The notes beneath the pieces were generated by a model that was not told the origin of the DNA, made no database searches, and was given only the letters and a program-made list of their open reading frames with translations. Shown here piece after piece: positions 42,674 through 53,369 of a stretch of DNA of 64,000 bases (the stretch's first letter is position 1; each line of letters starts with the position of its first letter). The stretch is from Oreohelix idahoensis. Lineage: Eukaryota > Mollusca > Gastropoda > Stylommatophora > Oreohelicidae. Both the position numbers and the translations under genes were made by a program. The stretch spans positions 53,501 to 117,500 of the forward strand of contig JAMPIV010022921.1 of assembly GCA_024509875.1 (NCBI GenBank), in the 5' to 3' direction.

Positions 42674-43820
42674 TTCCTGACCGCGCTATTTATAGCTATC
42701 GTGACAGAGGTCACGTGGTCAACTTCCTAACGGGAAAAATGTGGCGGTGTTTACTTTTGATAGGGCTTAATTAATGCTTTTAGGCTACTTTATTATTATA
42801 AATAGAAAAGGTAAAGGAACCCGTTACACGCCCATTGAGGCATATTGGGAATATGGTGTTAGGCCCATATTATCTTGACCGTCGGCACACGAGGGGTGAT
42901 GTGGTCGGCATCACGCCGGCCGCCTTAACCTTCCCAGAGTAGCTCTGGTACCCATTTGGGGGCTGGGTCGACCCAGGAGCCGTTTGTGGCCTAAAAATTT
43001 TCCGCCTCATCTGGGGATCGAACCATAGACCACTGCGCTAGGAAGCCAGTGCACTAACCACTATGCTACCGCGGCTCCATATTATTATAAATACTGGCTT
43101 TAATTTTGCCATATTAAATTAAAGCCATATTATTATAAATACTGGCTTTAATTTTGCGTAAAGCTAGACTAGAAATGCTAGAGTAAATTTTAGAACAAGA
43201 ACAAACATTTTGTCACAATTAGAACAGAAGATATAATAGTCTGAAATAGTGTAAAATTTACGTTTTTTTAAATATTTTGTTATGGTTTGTTTCTAATGCA
43301 ATTTACACTAAAACGGTCACAATTAACATGCATAACAAATTACAGAAATCAAAAGTAGAAAACCTGCAGAAAATGGATAGCAAAGTTTTGTTTTGGTTTC
43401 ATGCGTCAAACATTAATTATTGAAACATTAAATTGCAAGTCCACATTTATTACCTTAAAATAACACACCCAATTGTCCCCAAAACATGAGAGCTAACAAT
43501 TATCTCAATCATACATCACGATGGTCATGTAAAAATGAGTATGGTCGTGAGTAAAACGAAATGTTTAATTTAATAGATAAATAGGTGTATTTAATAAATA
43601 CATCTATTAAATGATTTCCACACTTTGTTAATTCTGTCACTCTCGCGCAACAACTGCCATAATTTGCTCTAGCCCCAAAATTTCGCTCAATTATCATTCA
43701 CACTTCCTTTTTTTAATAAGAGGAATCTGTACATTCACAGATGGAGAAATTTGTAACAAATGAGTTTCCATTATAAATTTTAATTGTGAAGTTATATTTT
43801 TAATACCGCTGGCGCGTCTT
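42674..43820 (-). other. Element 3' non-coding region with nested SINE
   Basis: Downstream of the gene in its direction. It contains the S2 SINE (42805-43079) and a local ~60-bp duplication at 43078-43160 (TATTATAAATACTGGCTTTA twice). No second gene seen; the frame at 43509-43697 has no domain. Confidence 0.55.
42805..43079 (-). mobile_element. tRNA-derived SINE (family S2)
   Basis: Minus strand: GGTAGCATAGTGGTTAGTGC (A box, 43052-43070) and ATGGTTCGATCCC (B box, ~43014-43025), then a body with ACCCAGCCCCCAAATGGGTA and CATATTCCCAATATGCCTCA. Flanked by a ~13-bp duplication ATTATTATAAATA (42792-42804 and 43081-43093). It inserted after the RAG1-N element arrived. The tail half recurs at 58194-58300. 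Confidence 0.9.
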
Positions 43821-44984
43821 TCAATTTTGGAAATAGTGGAATGTACACGTTCTCCTCTCATGTGCCCGCTGCAGGTCTAGTGAGTCAGTTGATGTTTCAA
43901 CAATATGTTTCCTAACAATGTGGAGAAATTGAGATCGCTTACGTTTTGTTGGCATTCTGGTGACTAATGTTTCTCTTCTATGTTTAATTAGTTTTTGTAG
44001 TACAATAGGCTGCCCTCTGGATTTGCATTTTATGATTTTTTTTGCTGTTTCTAGTTTTTTTCTAACAATGGATGTGAATAGGGGTTCTCCCTCTTGTGTT
44101 AGTGGTTGTGAAGGTGGCTTAGCAAGTAACTGTTGTACTGTGATGTCGCTTTTGAAGACAGGCGAGGTGGATGTACTTGTCGTATGTATAACTGACTTGG
44201 TAGGTGTAGATGTGGCAACAAAAACTGGCATGCTAGGGTGAGTAGTGTTATCCACCTCCAAATGGATAATGGTATCGCCTTTAATGTGAGCTGACACATC
44301 AACCTCCAGTTGAAGTATATCATCACTAATGTGGGCAGGCATATCAACCTCCTACTGTACAGAGCTATCCTGACTACAGCTAACTGACTGACTACAGCTA
44401 ACTGACTGACTACAACTAATTGACTGACTACGACTAACTGACTGACTACAACTAACTGACTGACTACAGCTAACTGACTGACTACAACTAACTGACTGAC
44501 TACAACTAATTGACTGACTACGACTAACTGATTGACTACAACTAACTGACTGACTAGACATGGAGGGGCCAGAAAGAACATCACAGGGGGTAGAGCAGCT
44601 TTTTGTTTTTAAAATACCAAAAGATGTCTTTGCAAAATAATTGCACAGTTGACATTCACTTATAGTTAAATTATGGTCATAGTCTTTCCAGATGTGCTGA
44701 CTGTTTTCCGATAGTAACTTGGCTGTTTCAAGACACTTCTCATTATGCCTCCTTTTTGCGTTTTGTATTGGTAAGTAACACTTCCTACAAAATATAGTCG
44801 AATGTTCTGTCGGTTTATCATCTGATACGTTAATTCCAAACACAAAGAACAGATCACTAACGTAATTCGAACAGTTCAGTGCATTCCGTTTTAAACTTTT
44901 TGTTTGGGAAGTTAATGCTCTCTTGCCACAGGCTCTGCACAGTGCACTGGCACAATTCATATGATGCAACAAAGTATGTTCCAT
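43821..44984 (-). pseudogene. RAG1 N-terminus-like zinc protein, one in-frame stop
   Basis: One frame of 388 codons with a single TAG at 44352-44354. The N-terminus (1-115) has CRACG (Cys16, Cys19), SDLFFVFGINV, FCRKC (Cys66, Cys69), a Trp99 and CQLC (Cys111, Cys114). CxxCG, FCxxC, then Trp and CxxC in this order and spacing matches the zinc-binding region upstream of the RAG1 core. Residues ~145-205 are a hexapeptide repeat based on SCSQSV, encoded by an 18-bp tandem repeat (44375-44560). After the stop come a Thr/Ser-rich stretch and a basic C-terminus (RKKLETAKKIIKCKSRG, PTKRKRSQF). It probably binds DNA or partner proteins in the nucleus; no catalytic triad. The start ATG at 44982-44984 is the first in frame before the zinc motifs. 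Confidence 0.78.
44375..44560 (-). repeat. 18-bp tandem repeat inside the RAG1-N-like gene
   Basis: About ten units of TGACTGACTACAACTAAC (plus sense), keeping frame and encoding SCSQSV-like hexapeptides. Unit number is likely polymorphic. Confidence 0.9.
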
Positions 44985-45909
44985 TTCGTTGTTATGTAGT
45001 ATAGTTTACTTGTGTATGTATAAAGATAATGGAATATTTGGGAGTATCACGTCTAACACCACGCTGTAGAATGCTTTATCTGTGAATGCAAGTAGATATA
45101 CAAACAATTACTTTGAATTCTTTGGCAGCCGTCGTGTGCACAGGATTGTCTACCAAAGAACACTAAAGGAACAGTCCTTATCTCACACACAATTTAAAAA
45201 AAAGACATTCATATTATAAATACAAGATTAACAAGACTTGAAAGATAGATCAAAGTATGTGGAAGTATTCTATCTATAGCTTTACATGTTTTCTGACGCT
45301 TATATACGTAGCTAAATATCATTATAAATGAATGAAAATGCAAAAACAGATGGTGCTTTACAAAAAGTTATTTTTTTACAACCTTATTTAAGATTTGCGA
45401 GTATCAGGAATGCGTTTACAGTGATTTAAATGCTATAAAATCTGGTGACAATATGCTTGTTCTTGTAATGCCAAACTCACAAAACTGACTACCACACATT
45501 CTCAAGATATGAAACCAAAAAAAAAAGTATGTGGAAATAATCTTTAGCTTCCCTTCGAGAAGTCTTTATAATTATAAACTCATACGAATGGGCCGATTTT
45601 TAGATATTAAATTAATAAAAAGATTACTTATTTTATGAATTTCCTCAAATGATGACGCTGTTTTCAAAAGTCTGTAACTCCGCCAAAAATAATTTCAAAC
45701 AAATAAAAATGCAATCAAAAATAGAACACAGAACAAAGTTATAGTACACAAAAGAATGTTTGCGCTGTGTTTATCCAGAACGAGTGTGTAATGATTTATA
45801 TAATTACTGATTTTACACACACACCAGCTGATTTTCCCCGACAAAACCCCCAGTAATCATTTACGGTGTACATGAAGATTATTACCCGGTGTCAGAATTC
45901 CGGTTACCG
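44985..45909 (-). other. Element 5' non-coding region
   Basis: About 0.9 kb of AT-rich sequence between the gene start and the right terminal repeat; expected to hold its promoter, but no specific motif was identified. Confidence 0.5.
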
Positions 45910-45950
45910 AAACTAAAAGAGCGCTCTGGTATAGGGTACAAACAGCCGTG
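45910..45950 (-). repeat. Right terminal repeat, 23-bp-spacer type
   Basis: Read inwards from 45950: CACGGCT (45950-45944), 23-bp spacer (45943-45921), TCTTTTAGTTT (45920-45910). The spacer is exactly 11 bp longer than at the left end. Confidence 0.9.
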
Positions 45951-46612
45951 GACTATGTTTTGGGTTGGATAGAAAAAAACTGCTGCCTACTTACGAGACT
46001 ATGTGTTGGGTTAGGAGACTATGTGTTGGGTTGGACAGAAAAACTGCTGCCTACTTAGGGGACTATGTGTTGGGTTAGACAGAAAAACAGCTGCCTACTT
46101 ACGAGACTATTTGTTGGGTTGGACAGAAAAACTGCTGACTACTTACGAGACTATGTGTTGGGTTTGGCAGAAAAACTGCTGCCTACTTACGAGACTATGT
46201 GTTGGGTTGGACAGAAAAATTACTGCCTACTTACGAGACTATGTGTTGGGTTGGACAGAAAAACTGCGGCTTACTTACGAGACTATGTGTTGGGTTGGAC
46301 AGAAAAATTACGGCCTACTTAGGAGACTATGTGTTGGGTTGGACAGAAAAACTGCTGCCTACTTAGGGGACAATGTGTTGGGTTGGACATAAAAACTGCT
46401 GCCTACTTACGAGATTATGTGTTGGGTTGGACAGAAAAATTACGGCCTACTTAGGAGACTGTGTTGGGTTGGACAGAAAAACTGCTGCCTACTTAGGGGA
46501 CAATGTGTTGGGTTGGACATTAAAACTGCTGCCTACTTACGAGATTATGTGTTAGGTTGGACAGAAAAACTGCTGCCGACTACGAGACTGTGTTGTGTTG
46601 GACAAACTGGAT
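45951..46612 (+). repeat. 44-bp minisatellite, right part
   Basis: About 15 units; ATGTGTTGGGTT recurs every 44 bp (e.g. 46021 and 46065). Units vary between TTACGAGACTATG and TTAGGGGACAATG. The long open frames here, such as 46021-46392, are by-products of the repeat. Confidence 0.92.
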
Positions 46613-46764
46613 CTCACGTTGAACTGTTAAGTTAATGTGACCTTGGACTTTGGACCTTCCGAAGCATGGATTGTGAGATGGCCACCTTAAGGCTACTGTA
46701 GCCTCCTCTCCCTCCATTCTCATGCTGGAGGCTGTTATCATGTAAGCCCCGCAATCAGTCAATA
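46613..46764. other. Non-coding spacer
   Basis: No recognised feature. Confidence 0.3.
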
Positions 46765-47165
46765 CTCTTTAACTCCCCAAGGAGCATAGGTCAACAAACA
46801 CAAGCCAAGTCCTCCTTTCACGTGCGATCAGGTCAAGTTCTTTCCATGTTTTCTTCATCATTTTCACTTCTGTATCTAGTTCTCTTCTCCATGTGTTTTT
46901 TTTTTTTGCCATACCATTTCAATCCTTCTATTCAACGCAAGCACCCATTTATGAAAGTCTGTAGTTTTTTGGTTGTTGTTTTTTTTTTTTTTTTTTGCTC
47001 TCCATGTCTCAGAACCATACAATAGGACTGACTTGACATTTGAGTAGAAGATTCTTATTTTCGTGTTGGACTTGATTTCTCTTGATCTCCATGTGTTTCC
47101 CAATGCAATGAAGGCTCCTCTTGCTTTTTGTACTCTTATTTTGATATCATTGTCTGTCCCTCCAT
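46765..47165 (-). mobile_element. LINE 1-family C-terminal fragment, internally deleted
   Basis: Minus strand encodes VQKARGAFIALGNTWRSREI and SVLLYGSETWR, then T-runs and the terminal AGGAGCATAGG end. The WIGHTLRK part has been deleted. 5' truncated. Confidence 0.7.
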
Positions 47166-47554
47166 CCTACTATGCCCATTGTTAATTGTCTTTATTCAGG
47201 TCGAATAAATTAGTTGGGTAGGAGTGAAGAAATACCAATTTAAACATAGGAAATGATTGTTCAGTCACCCCCGCATACTCATATATTATAGATACTATCT
47301 ACAGGTTTATTTAACAAGTTATTTACTGTTATCATGAACCTACTAAATTCATTCTTTATACAAGGTAGTATTAGTTCAAATCCCGGCACATTTAGTGAGT
47401 TCTGCATTTATTGCCGTTTTCCCCACTGGGCATGAAAGATTCGTCTCAGACGCTATCTATCCAATCCTCTTAATAGTTTTACTTCCTGATCATCTCCATA
47501 TGTTACCTTAAGTGAGCTGAGCGCAGTTACAGAAAAAGCCTAGACGTTACAGAC
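47166..47554. other. Non-coding spacer
   Basis: Nothing recognised. Confidence 0.3.
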
Positions 47555-47870
47555 TTTCAGAAACTGGTACTTTGCGCAGAATAGAAGGATTGAAGTGGTA
47601 TGTCAAGATCACCAATGTGGAACTGATGACCAGAACCAGACAAGTGCCAGTGGATAAGTGATGGGAAGAAGGCGCTGGCGATGGATATGACACACGTTGA
47701 GGAAATATGCTGATAGCATTACAAGGTAGTTCTTGTTCTGTAATCCCCAGGGTAAGAAAGATAGGGAGATTATTTAAAAAAAAACTCACGGAGAATAGAG
47801 CTGGAAATGTAAATGAAAGAGATAAAGAAGACGTGGAAAGACTTTGAGCAGATGTCACGGGTGTCATAAG
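47555..47870 (+). mobile_element. LINE 1-family C-terminal fragment, decayed
   Basis: Matches 28590-28850 at nucleotide level (CGCAGAATAGAAGGATT, AAGTGCCAGTGGA, TGGCGATGGATA, GATAGCATTACAAGG, CCCCAGGGTAAGA) with stops and indels. 5' truncated, no product. Confidence 0.7.
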
Positions 47871-50800
47871 AGGTTTTGATGTTAATAAAAGTATGGGATA
47901 TCCTGGACAAATAGGTGTATCAGATGATACCAGGATAGTGCCAGATAAGAAACTGGTCTTATAAGTAATACCCCCTTCTCTGAAAAAGAGCAAGGGTGTA
48001 TAGACATCAAAGTGGGGTCAAGCTATGTAAGTTCTCAGAGAAGATGTTGATTATGTACTCTGAGTCCCTAACTGCTACCTCTCTTGATCCCAAATTGATT
48101 TAGCTACGGGTCTAGGGGAATGTATTTAATATAATTAATGATTAATTTCAAACAGAACTTCAACTTTAATAAAATTATTTAAGCAAGGCTGTATGAAATT
48201 TTATTTACAATTTAATTGTCCTGAATCTCAATCTTTTAGGTCAGGAATTCTCAAAATCAAGAAAATGATATTTACACATTAAAATAAATATTTTGGAAAA
48301 TCTGTTCAATTTTTGTAAAGTGGTCACTGGAATAACTACACACACAGTTCCTGTTCATAATATTGATACTTCTGCTAGTACTACACTGTAAGGTCTCTTG
48401 ATTACTTTGGAAGGTCTGATACTTTCATCCTACAAAGGGTTGTAAGTTCATTTTGAATACTTTTTGGTGAATGGTTTGGATAAACTGACATTGCCTTCCT
48501 AAAGGACTTAACTTTAGAATGTTGCTGCTGCTGTTCTGTAAAACATTTGTCAGGATCACCAACTTTGTGACTTCTGACTGCGAAGATGGGGTCTGGCTCC
48601 AGTTGTATGAGGAGCTCTCATCACCCACACACTTCCTCTCAAGTGAATACAGCCACGAGGTAATTTCGTGATATAACCTGGAATAGAAGGACAACCCTTT
48701 CCATGTAGAGGTCTGGCTCAATCCATTCACCCCTAAACAATATTAAAACTTACCCTTGTCAGATATTTGTGCTAACAAGTTGCACAAGACCTTGAATTCC
48801 GTTGCCTACAATCAGTTTCATGTAATCATTCTTTCTCTGTTTGGATTCAATGTTAGTGACCCTCGTCCATGCTTGGCTTCCATACAATAATCATGGTAAG
48901 TACAATACAGCATGTAACCTATTGATTACTTCATTCTAACCTTCCCTATATGTTTATCACATGATCTTGGAACAGTGTGTCACTCCAGAAGAAAATACCA
49001 ATTTAAACCACTACTAACACTTACTGTCGTAAATTGGGTGCCCTATTTGGCTACACTATACACATTTTTTTTCATTTCGAACATGTCTGCCAAACTACAC
49101 ACCTTCATAAATGGGTCAGTATGGCACAACACATTAGTTTCACTTTCTACTAGCACTCGAACAAATAGGCTGTTTACTCACAGGTTAATAATTAACAAAA
49201 TAAGGAAATAAATATATCTTTCTTACCCTCAGGTAAATATATTCACACACACTCAAGCTGAACTGTCCTTCTAAGGGATCTTAGAACTGCTTTCAGAACA
49301 GAAGGCGAAGACTTGATCTTTCTATCTTTCCAATGCTGTCAGCTCGGTGTAAATTTTTGAATCTAATGGCCCCGATAGTACCACCTTGTTACTATTTATA
49401 GAACTACATCCATCCAATCAGAGGAAAAGTCAAAAAGTTAATTTTTGAGTCTTGTGGCTTATGTGGTTCTGAGCGTGTTTGTATAATCTGACTAATTTGA
49501 AATATTTTATATTATAGTTATTACTGGACCGATTTTAATTATCAAAAGTGATAATTAAACGGCCAATTGTTCTCTATCGCTCTATATGGATATTCCTTAG
49601 TTATTTCTTAGCATTTCAATCTGGGTAATTTTTAAGTAATTAAATTGGGCATTACCCAGATGTGAAAATATCACTAAAATAAATTTTTCTCCTACAATAA
49701 ATTTTTATCATGCGTGAATATTTATGCTTATGTGTTAAGCAATATCAGCGCTATAATTTGAGACATTTCCTACTGTTTAACTATCTTTAGTTGTTAAGGA
49801 ATAAAATATCTTCGTTCGGTCAAAAACACAAAATAGGCATTGTTACCAAGTTAAAAGGTTTCTTTATCCTTACCCAAAAAAAGAAGCACTTTGATTGGTT
49901 GTTAAATGTGTACTAGGCTCTTAGATAATTTTGGTGGGCGGTAGATTTTGACTTGGTTCCTAGACAAATTCAAATACACTAGATACATTTTTGGCGGTAA
50001 ATTTGACTGGGTTCTTAGACTGCTTCAAACACTATAGTTAATTTGGATTCAAATATTATAGCTAGTTTTTTTGAGCGGGGAATTTGAGTGTGGTGTAAGA
50101 CAGATGTAAACTTTTTAGAACAGGGGGACTTGGCATAAAACATTTTGGAGGCTGTTGCAGGTTGTCTCACTTGATCTGCAGTAGTGGTCCACTAATGGCC
50201 AACTTCGAGTGAAAGGATTATTTTTCAAAAAAGGTAGCAATTTTCGCTCAAGCTTGTTAGGAGTTTTGTACTAGTAACTAGTACCAGGAACTCTTCAGTG
50301 GGAATTATATCCAAACTTTGATGCATAGAATGGCCTTAGTATGCCCTGCAACCTAATAAGATGCAGTCTTTCCCCAGCGAGCTAAGGTTACTTGTTTACT
50401 TGTTAAAGTACACTCCTAACATTTAACACTGAGGAAGATTTCCTCGGGCTGTGATATTATTGATTTTATTAGTAGTTGCACACTGTTAACTTCACCAGTT
50501 ACTACTTTACGCTTTTCACGTCCTATAAGGAATACCTAATACTAACTCTTTATCCTGGCATCTGGTCTGCTTGACGAAAATAGAAATGCATTCAGGAATT
50601 TTCAAAACAATCAGGTTTTTTAAGTGAAAATTTCGCCCACGCAAAACTCAGTCTTGCGAGTTTAAAACCAATCGTCATTCAGGCTAGTTTATTTTCTAAT
50701 TTTAAGTCAGCCACCAGGTAACGCGTCTTATTTTAGTAAATTTTCCACCTACATATCATGATACTTATTGATATGACCATACAAGGTTGTGTAACTAATT

Positions 50801-51939
50801 GTTACCTTTACTGGGGCAATTATTTAATATGCCTTGCCCTCTTCTTCAAGATTGTACTCTCTCTTTTCCCATCCCTGTTTATTACCATAATAGATCTTTC
50901 CGGAACTGATTATATCATATCTCCGGTGTCCTAATACCTAAATCGTGCTGTAATCAAGATAAACTTAAGGATAGTCGATTTTTGCACTCATGCCTGGAAT
51001 ATTATACACCTGGTATCTTTTAGATGACCATGTTACACCCAAGCCGACTGGAAACAAGTCAAATGCGATTGTGGTGTTCCGACAACTTAACTGCTGATAA
51101 AAGTGCCCCCAGCCTAACGTCTGCGTTTATCTAACAAACATCCCAGACTCGACGGAAGCAATCACTTGCTTATCTATCACTTGCCTGCGTCTTGAGTAAA
51201 CACTAGGCCGGCGAACAAAGAAGTGTCAGTATGGTTTTAAATTTGATTGACATCCTGCCTTCGATAAGTGGTGACTTTATCACGTCTGGCTAAGCAGGTA
51301 AAATATGGTATTGTATAGGAAGTCCTTCCGAGGATAAGATAATTTTCGGCAGATGAAGGTTTTAAAGTAAAAGGAATGATCGAATTTGTGACATTCTGTC
51401 AGTTTGGTCACAATTGCCTACGCTCCTTAATGAGCTCAGGGTGATGATGATGAAGATAATGATGATGATGAGTGCGCTGCTGCTGATACTCCCTGTCGTG
51501 CCTTTATTTTGATCTGTTTGCATCTCTAGTGGCATATCCAAGGAGGTATCTCAGTTAATTCGCAATCTTTTTAATGATCTCCTTTTGAAACGTTGAGCTC
51601 TATTTATTAAATATTTATAGTTGTTATTCTTTTGATCATAATCTAGTTTTGTTTCTAGCGTGCATGTGTTTTTTAAAGACTTGCTGCTGTAATAAACGTC
51701 GCCAACAACTTAAATGGTTCTGTTTTGTTATATGATAACTTTTTGTGTTATCTAGTGTCGTTTTTCTTTCATTTTTTTTTTAACGAGTGACTGATATCGT
51801 GTACTCATTTCGTTGTTTATTTACGAGCCACGGGCTTCGGTATCCTTCTGTGTTTAGTTTTTTATTTTACTGTATTTTTTTTCTCACTCGCAAACACGCA
51901 CACACACCCATACATACAAATAAATGCGTATACTTGTGG
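47871..51939. other. Long AT-rich stretch with no supported gene
   Basis: Four kilobases in which I can support no gene. 48810-48900 (minus) hints at a decayed LINE (an Ala-Trp-Thr-Arg-Val-Thr stretch) but is too weak. Small perfect inverted repeats occur at 49536-49560 (TTTAATTATCA-AAAG-) and 50266-50282 (GTACTAGT-A-). A short ATG/GAT microsatellite lies at 51441-51470. Confidence 0.35.
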
Positions 51940-52030
51940 GTAATTCCCGGGGGTTTCCGAGAGGCCAAAGATAGAACCGCACTACTTCTGCTTTGGTCGT
52001 GTCGTAAGGCTGGCAACCTCCTTATGTAAA
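51940..52030 (-). repeat. Family A dispersed repeat, inverted
   Basis: Minus strand: TTTTACATAAGGAGGTTGCC, AGCCTTACGAC, then CGGAAACCCCCGGGAA; the only copy recognised on this strand. Confidence 0.45.
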
Positions 52031-52084
52031 ACAGAGTGGCACAAAAAGCACCCCTACCAGAGCACTAGGGCTTTGGCGCAGACT

Positions 52085-52275
52085 TGCTGTTTAAGGAGTA
52101 TTACTGTAGTTGTATCTCTGGTCTCTCGCGGCAAAGGTGCTGGGTTCGAAACACGGTACCGACACGCTCCAGTCTACCCTGCTGTAAATGGGTACCTGAC
52201 TCTGCTCTTTGAGTTAGGGAAAGAAAAGGCAGCAAGAAAGAGATCTGGTCACCCCACCTCTCGATGCTGAACCTA
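52085..52275 (+). mobile_element. tRNA-derived SINE (family S1), copy 2
   Basis: B box GGGTTCGAAACAC at 52142-52153, then CTGTAAATGGGTACCTGACT and GGTCACCCCACCTCTCGATG as in the copy at 30925-31112. The A box is decayed. Confidence 0.8.
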
Positions 52276-52734
52276 GTTTGAAGTCTGCAACACTTCACTC
52301 CCCTACGATAGTATCTGCTGTGGGACTATCTTTTTACTGTTGTTGTAGCTCCAAGCTGTGTCAGGAGCGAAAAAGGAAATTAATTCAATACCCTTCAGCA
52401 CCCCAAGGAACGTATACCAAGACTTCGTGTCACGTGCCATCAATTCAAGGGCACGCCATGCCTTCATCATCATCTGTGATGACCCACAGTAGTTATGGCT
52501 GTGTAAGGAACGAAAAGGGAAATTAATGTGTGTAATATATACATCGTAATAATTTTTTTTAATTAAAAAGATATAGGGCAGAGACAGAGAGAGCAAATAC
52601 TGGACAGTTTGAGATCGTGGCATGGAAAGACGTCAACAACAGAATTGAGACAGGAAGTTGTGGAGAGACACTAGGCATGGTACTTGGAGAAGAAGAAGAA
52701 TATATACTTCTTCATCATCAGAAGCATCATCAGC
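52276..52734. other. Non-coding
   Basis: No gene; T-run at 52551-52561, nothing else recognised. Confidence 0.3.
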
Positions 52735-52835
52735 ATTTCCCTTGTGTTCCCCACGGAGCATGCAGCCATTACTTCAGCTAGTATCCTTGCAGGAAGCCTG
52801 TTCTTGCAGTAGTGGTGTCAGTGGAAATATATAAG
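52735..52835 (+). repeat. Family A dispersed repeat, partial
   Basis: CCCACGGAGCATGCAGCCAT, TTGCAGGAAGCCTG and TTCTTGCAGTAGTGGTGTC in the family order. Confidence 0.5.
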
Positions 52836-53106
52836 TACTCTCCTATTTATTAATGACTTAAATTGATATGCCTCCCTCAGGTACTGAGAATATTCAGTCG
52901 AGTGCACAAGCTTCTCTTGATGCGTGTGAATTATTCATAGATGAAAATCCCCTACGCCTGGTGATTTTAGGTCTGTGACGCCAAAGTGAATCAATCGTTT
53001 GCGTATTTATGGTATTCGTTCACACATAACAAATACGCGCGGATGAGTGAACAGGCAGTTCCAGCATTGACAGCTTTACAATACAAACGGTCATTTTGTC
53101 TTTACA

Positions 53107-53253
53107 GATCTGAAGTACTAAGCACCCATTAAGTGGACGCGGGCGGCACAGCGGTGGGTCTCATGCGTGTAAGGAAAAAGTTTGTAGCAGGAGGCCTGTT
53201 GCTGCTGCTCTTCACCGTATTGCTACTTCTGCTGTCGTCCTCTAGTCAAGATG
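53107..53253 (+). CDS. First coding exon, type II membrane protein (MGAT4-like gene)
   Basis: Preceded by a good 3' splice site (TTTTGTCTTTACAG ending at 53106), so the exon may begin with 5' UTR. The ATG at 53163 follows upstream stops. It encodes 30 residues, MRVRKKFVAGGLLLLLFTVL followed by more Leu and Ser: a short basic cytoplasmic tail and a single signal anchor, as in Golgi glycosyltransferases. It ends in a consensus donor (G|GTGAGT at 53254), phase 1. Together with the exon at 59035 it looks like the start of an alpha-1,3-mannosyl-glycoprotein 4-beta-N-acetylglucosaminyltransferase, a Golgi enzyme that branches N-glycans. Other Golgi type II enzymes remain possible. Confidence 0.65.
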
Positions 53254-53369
53254 GTGAGTCCGTAGGTGTTATTGTCTGTGTTCAGTTGTCAGGGTAATTC
53301 TTCCTTCCTTCTGTTCATCCACCCAACCATTCTTTCTTTCTTTCTTAGTGTTCAGTTATAAATGACAGC

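Larger units (their letters stand above)
42644..45950 (-). mobile_element. RAG1-N-like DNA transposon (N-RAG/Chapaev type), complete, 3307 bp
   Basis: Both ends start CACGGCTGTTTG, and the element is flanked by a 4-bp duplication GACT (42640-42643 and 45951-45954) inside a minisatellite unit, so both boundaries are exact. At each end the block TCTTTTAGTTT follows the CACGGCT heptamer, after 12 bp on the left (42651-42662) and 23 bp on the right (45921-45943). The single gene (minus strand) resembles the N-terminal zinc region of RAG1. Mobile elements with RAG1-N proteins and RSS-like ends, related to Chapaev, have been reported from molluscs (N-RAG-TP in Aplysia). A 4-bp duplication and CAC ends fit Chapaev. 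No DDE transposase is visible. Confidence 0.88.

Noticed and set aside
44099..44584. 161-codon frame overlapping the RAG1-N-like gene (SQLVVVSQLVVV repeats)
   Set aside because: Shadow of the 18-bp repeat in another frame.
46021..46635. Series of open frames rich in CWVGQKN and CVGLDRK motifs
   Set aside because: By-products of the 44-bp minisatellite, open in more than one frame.
48425..48900. Possible further LINE C-terminus on the minus strand
   Set aside because: Only weak scattered similarity; frames are broken and no diagnostic motif is present.
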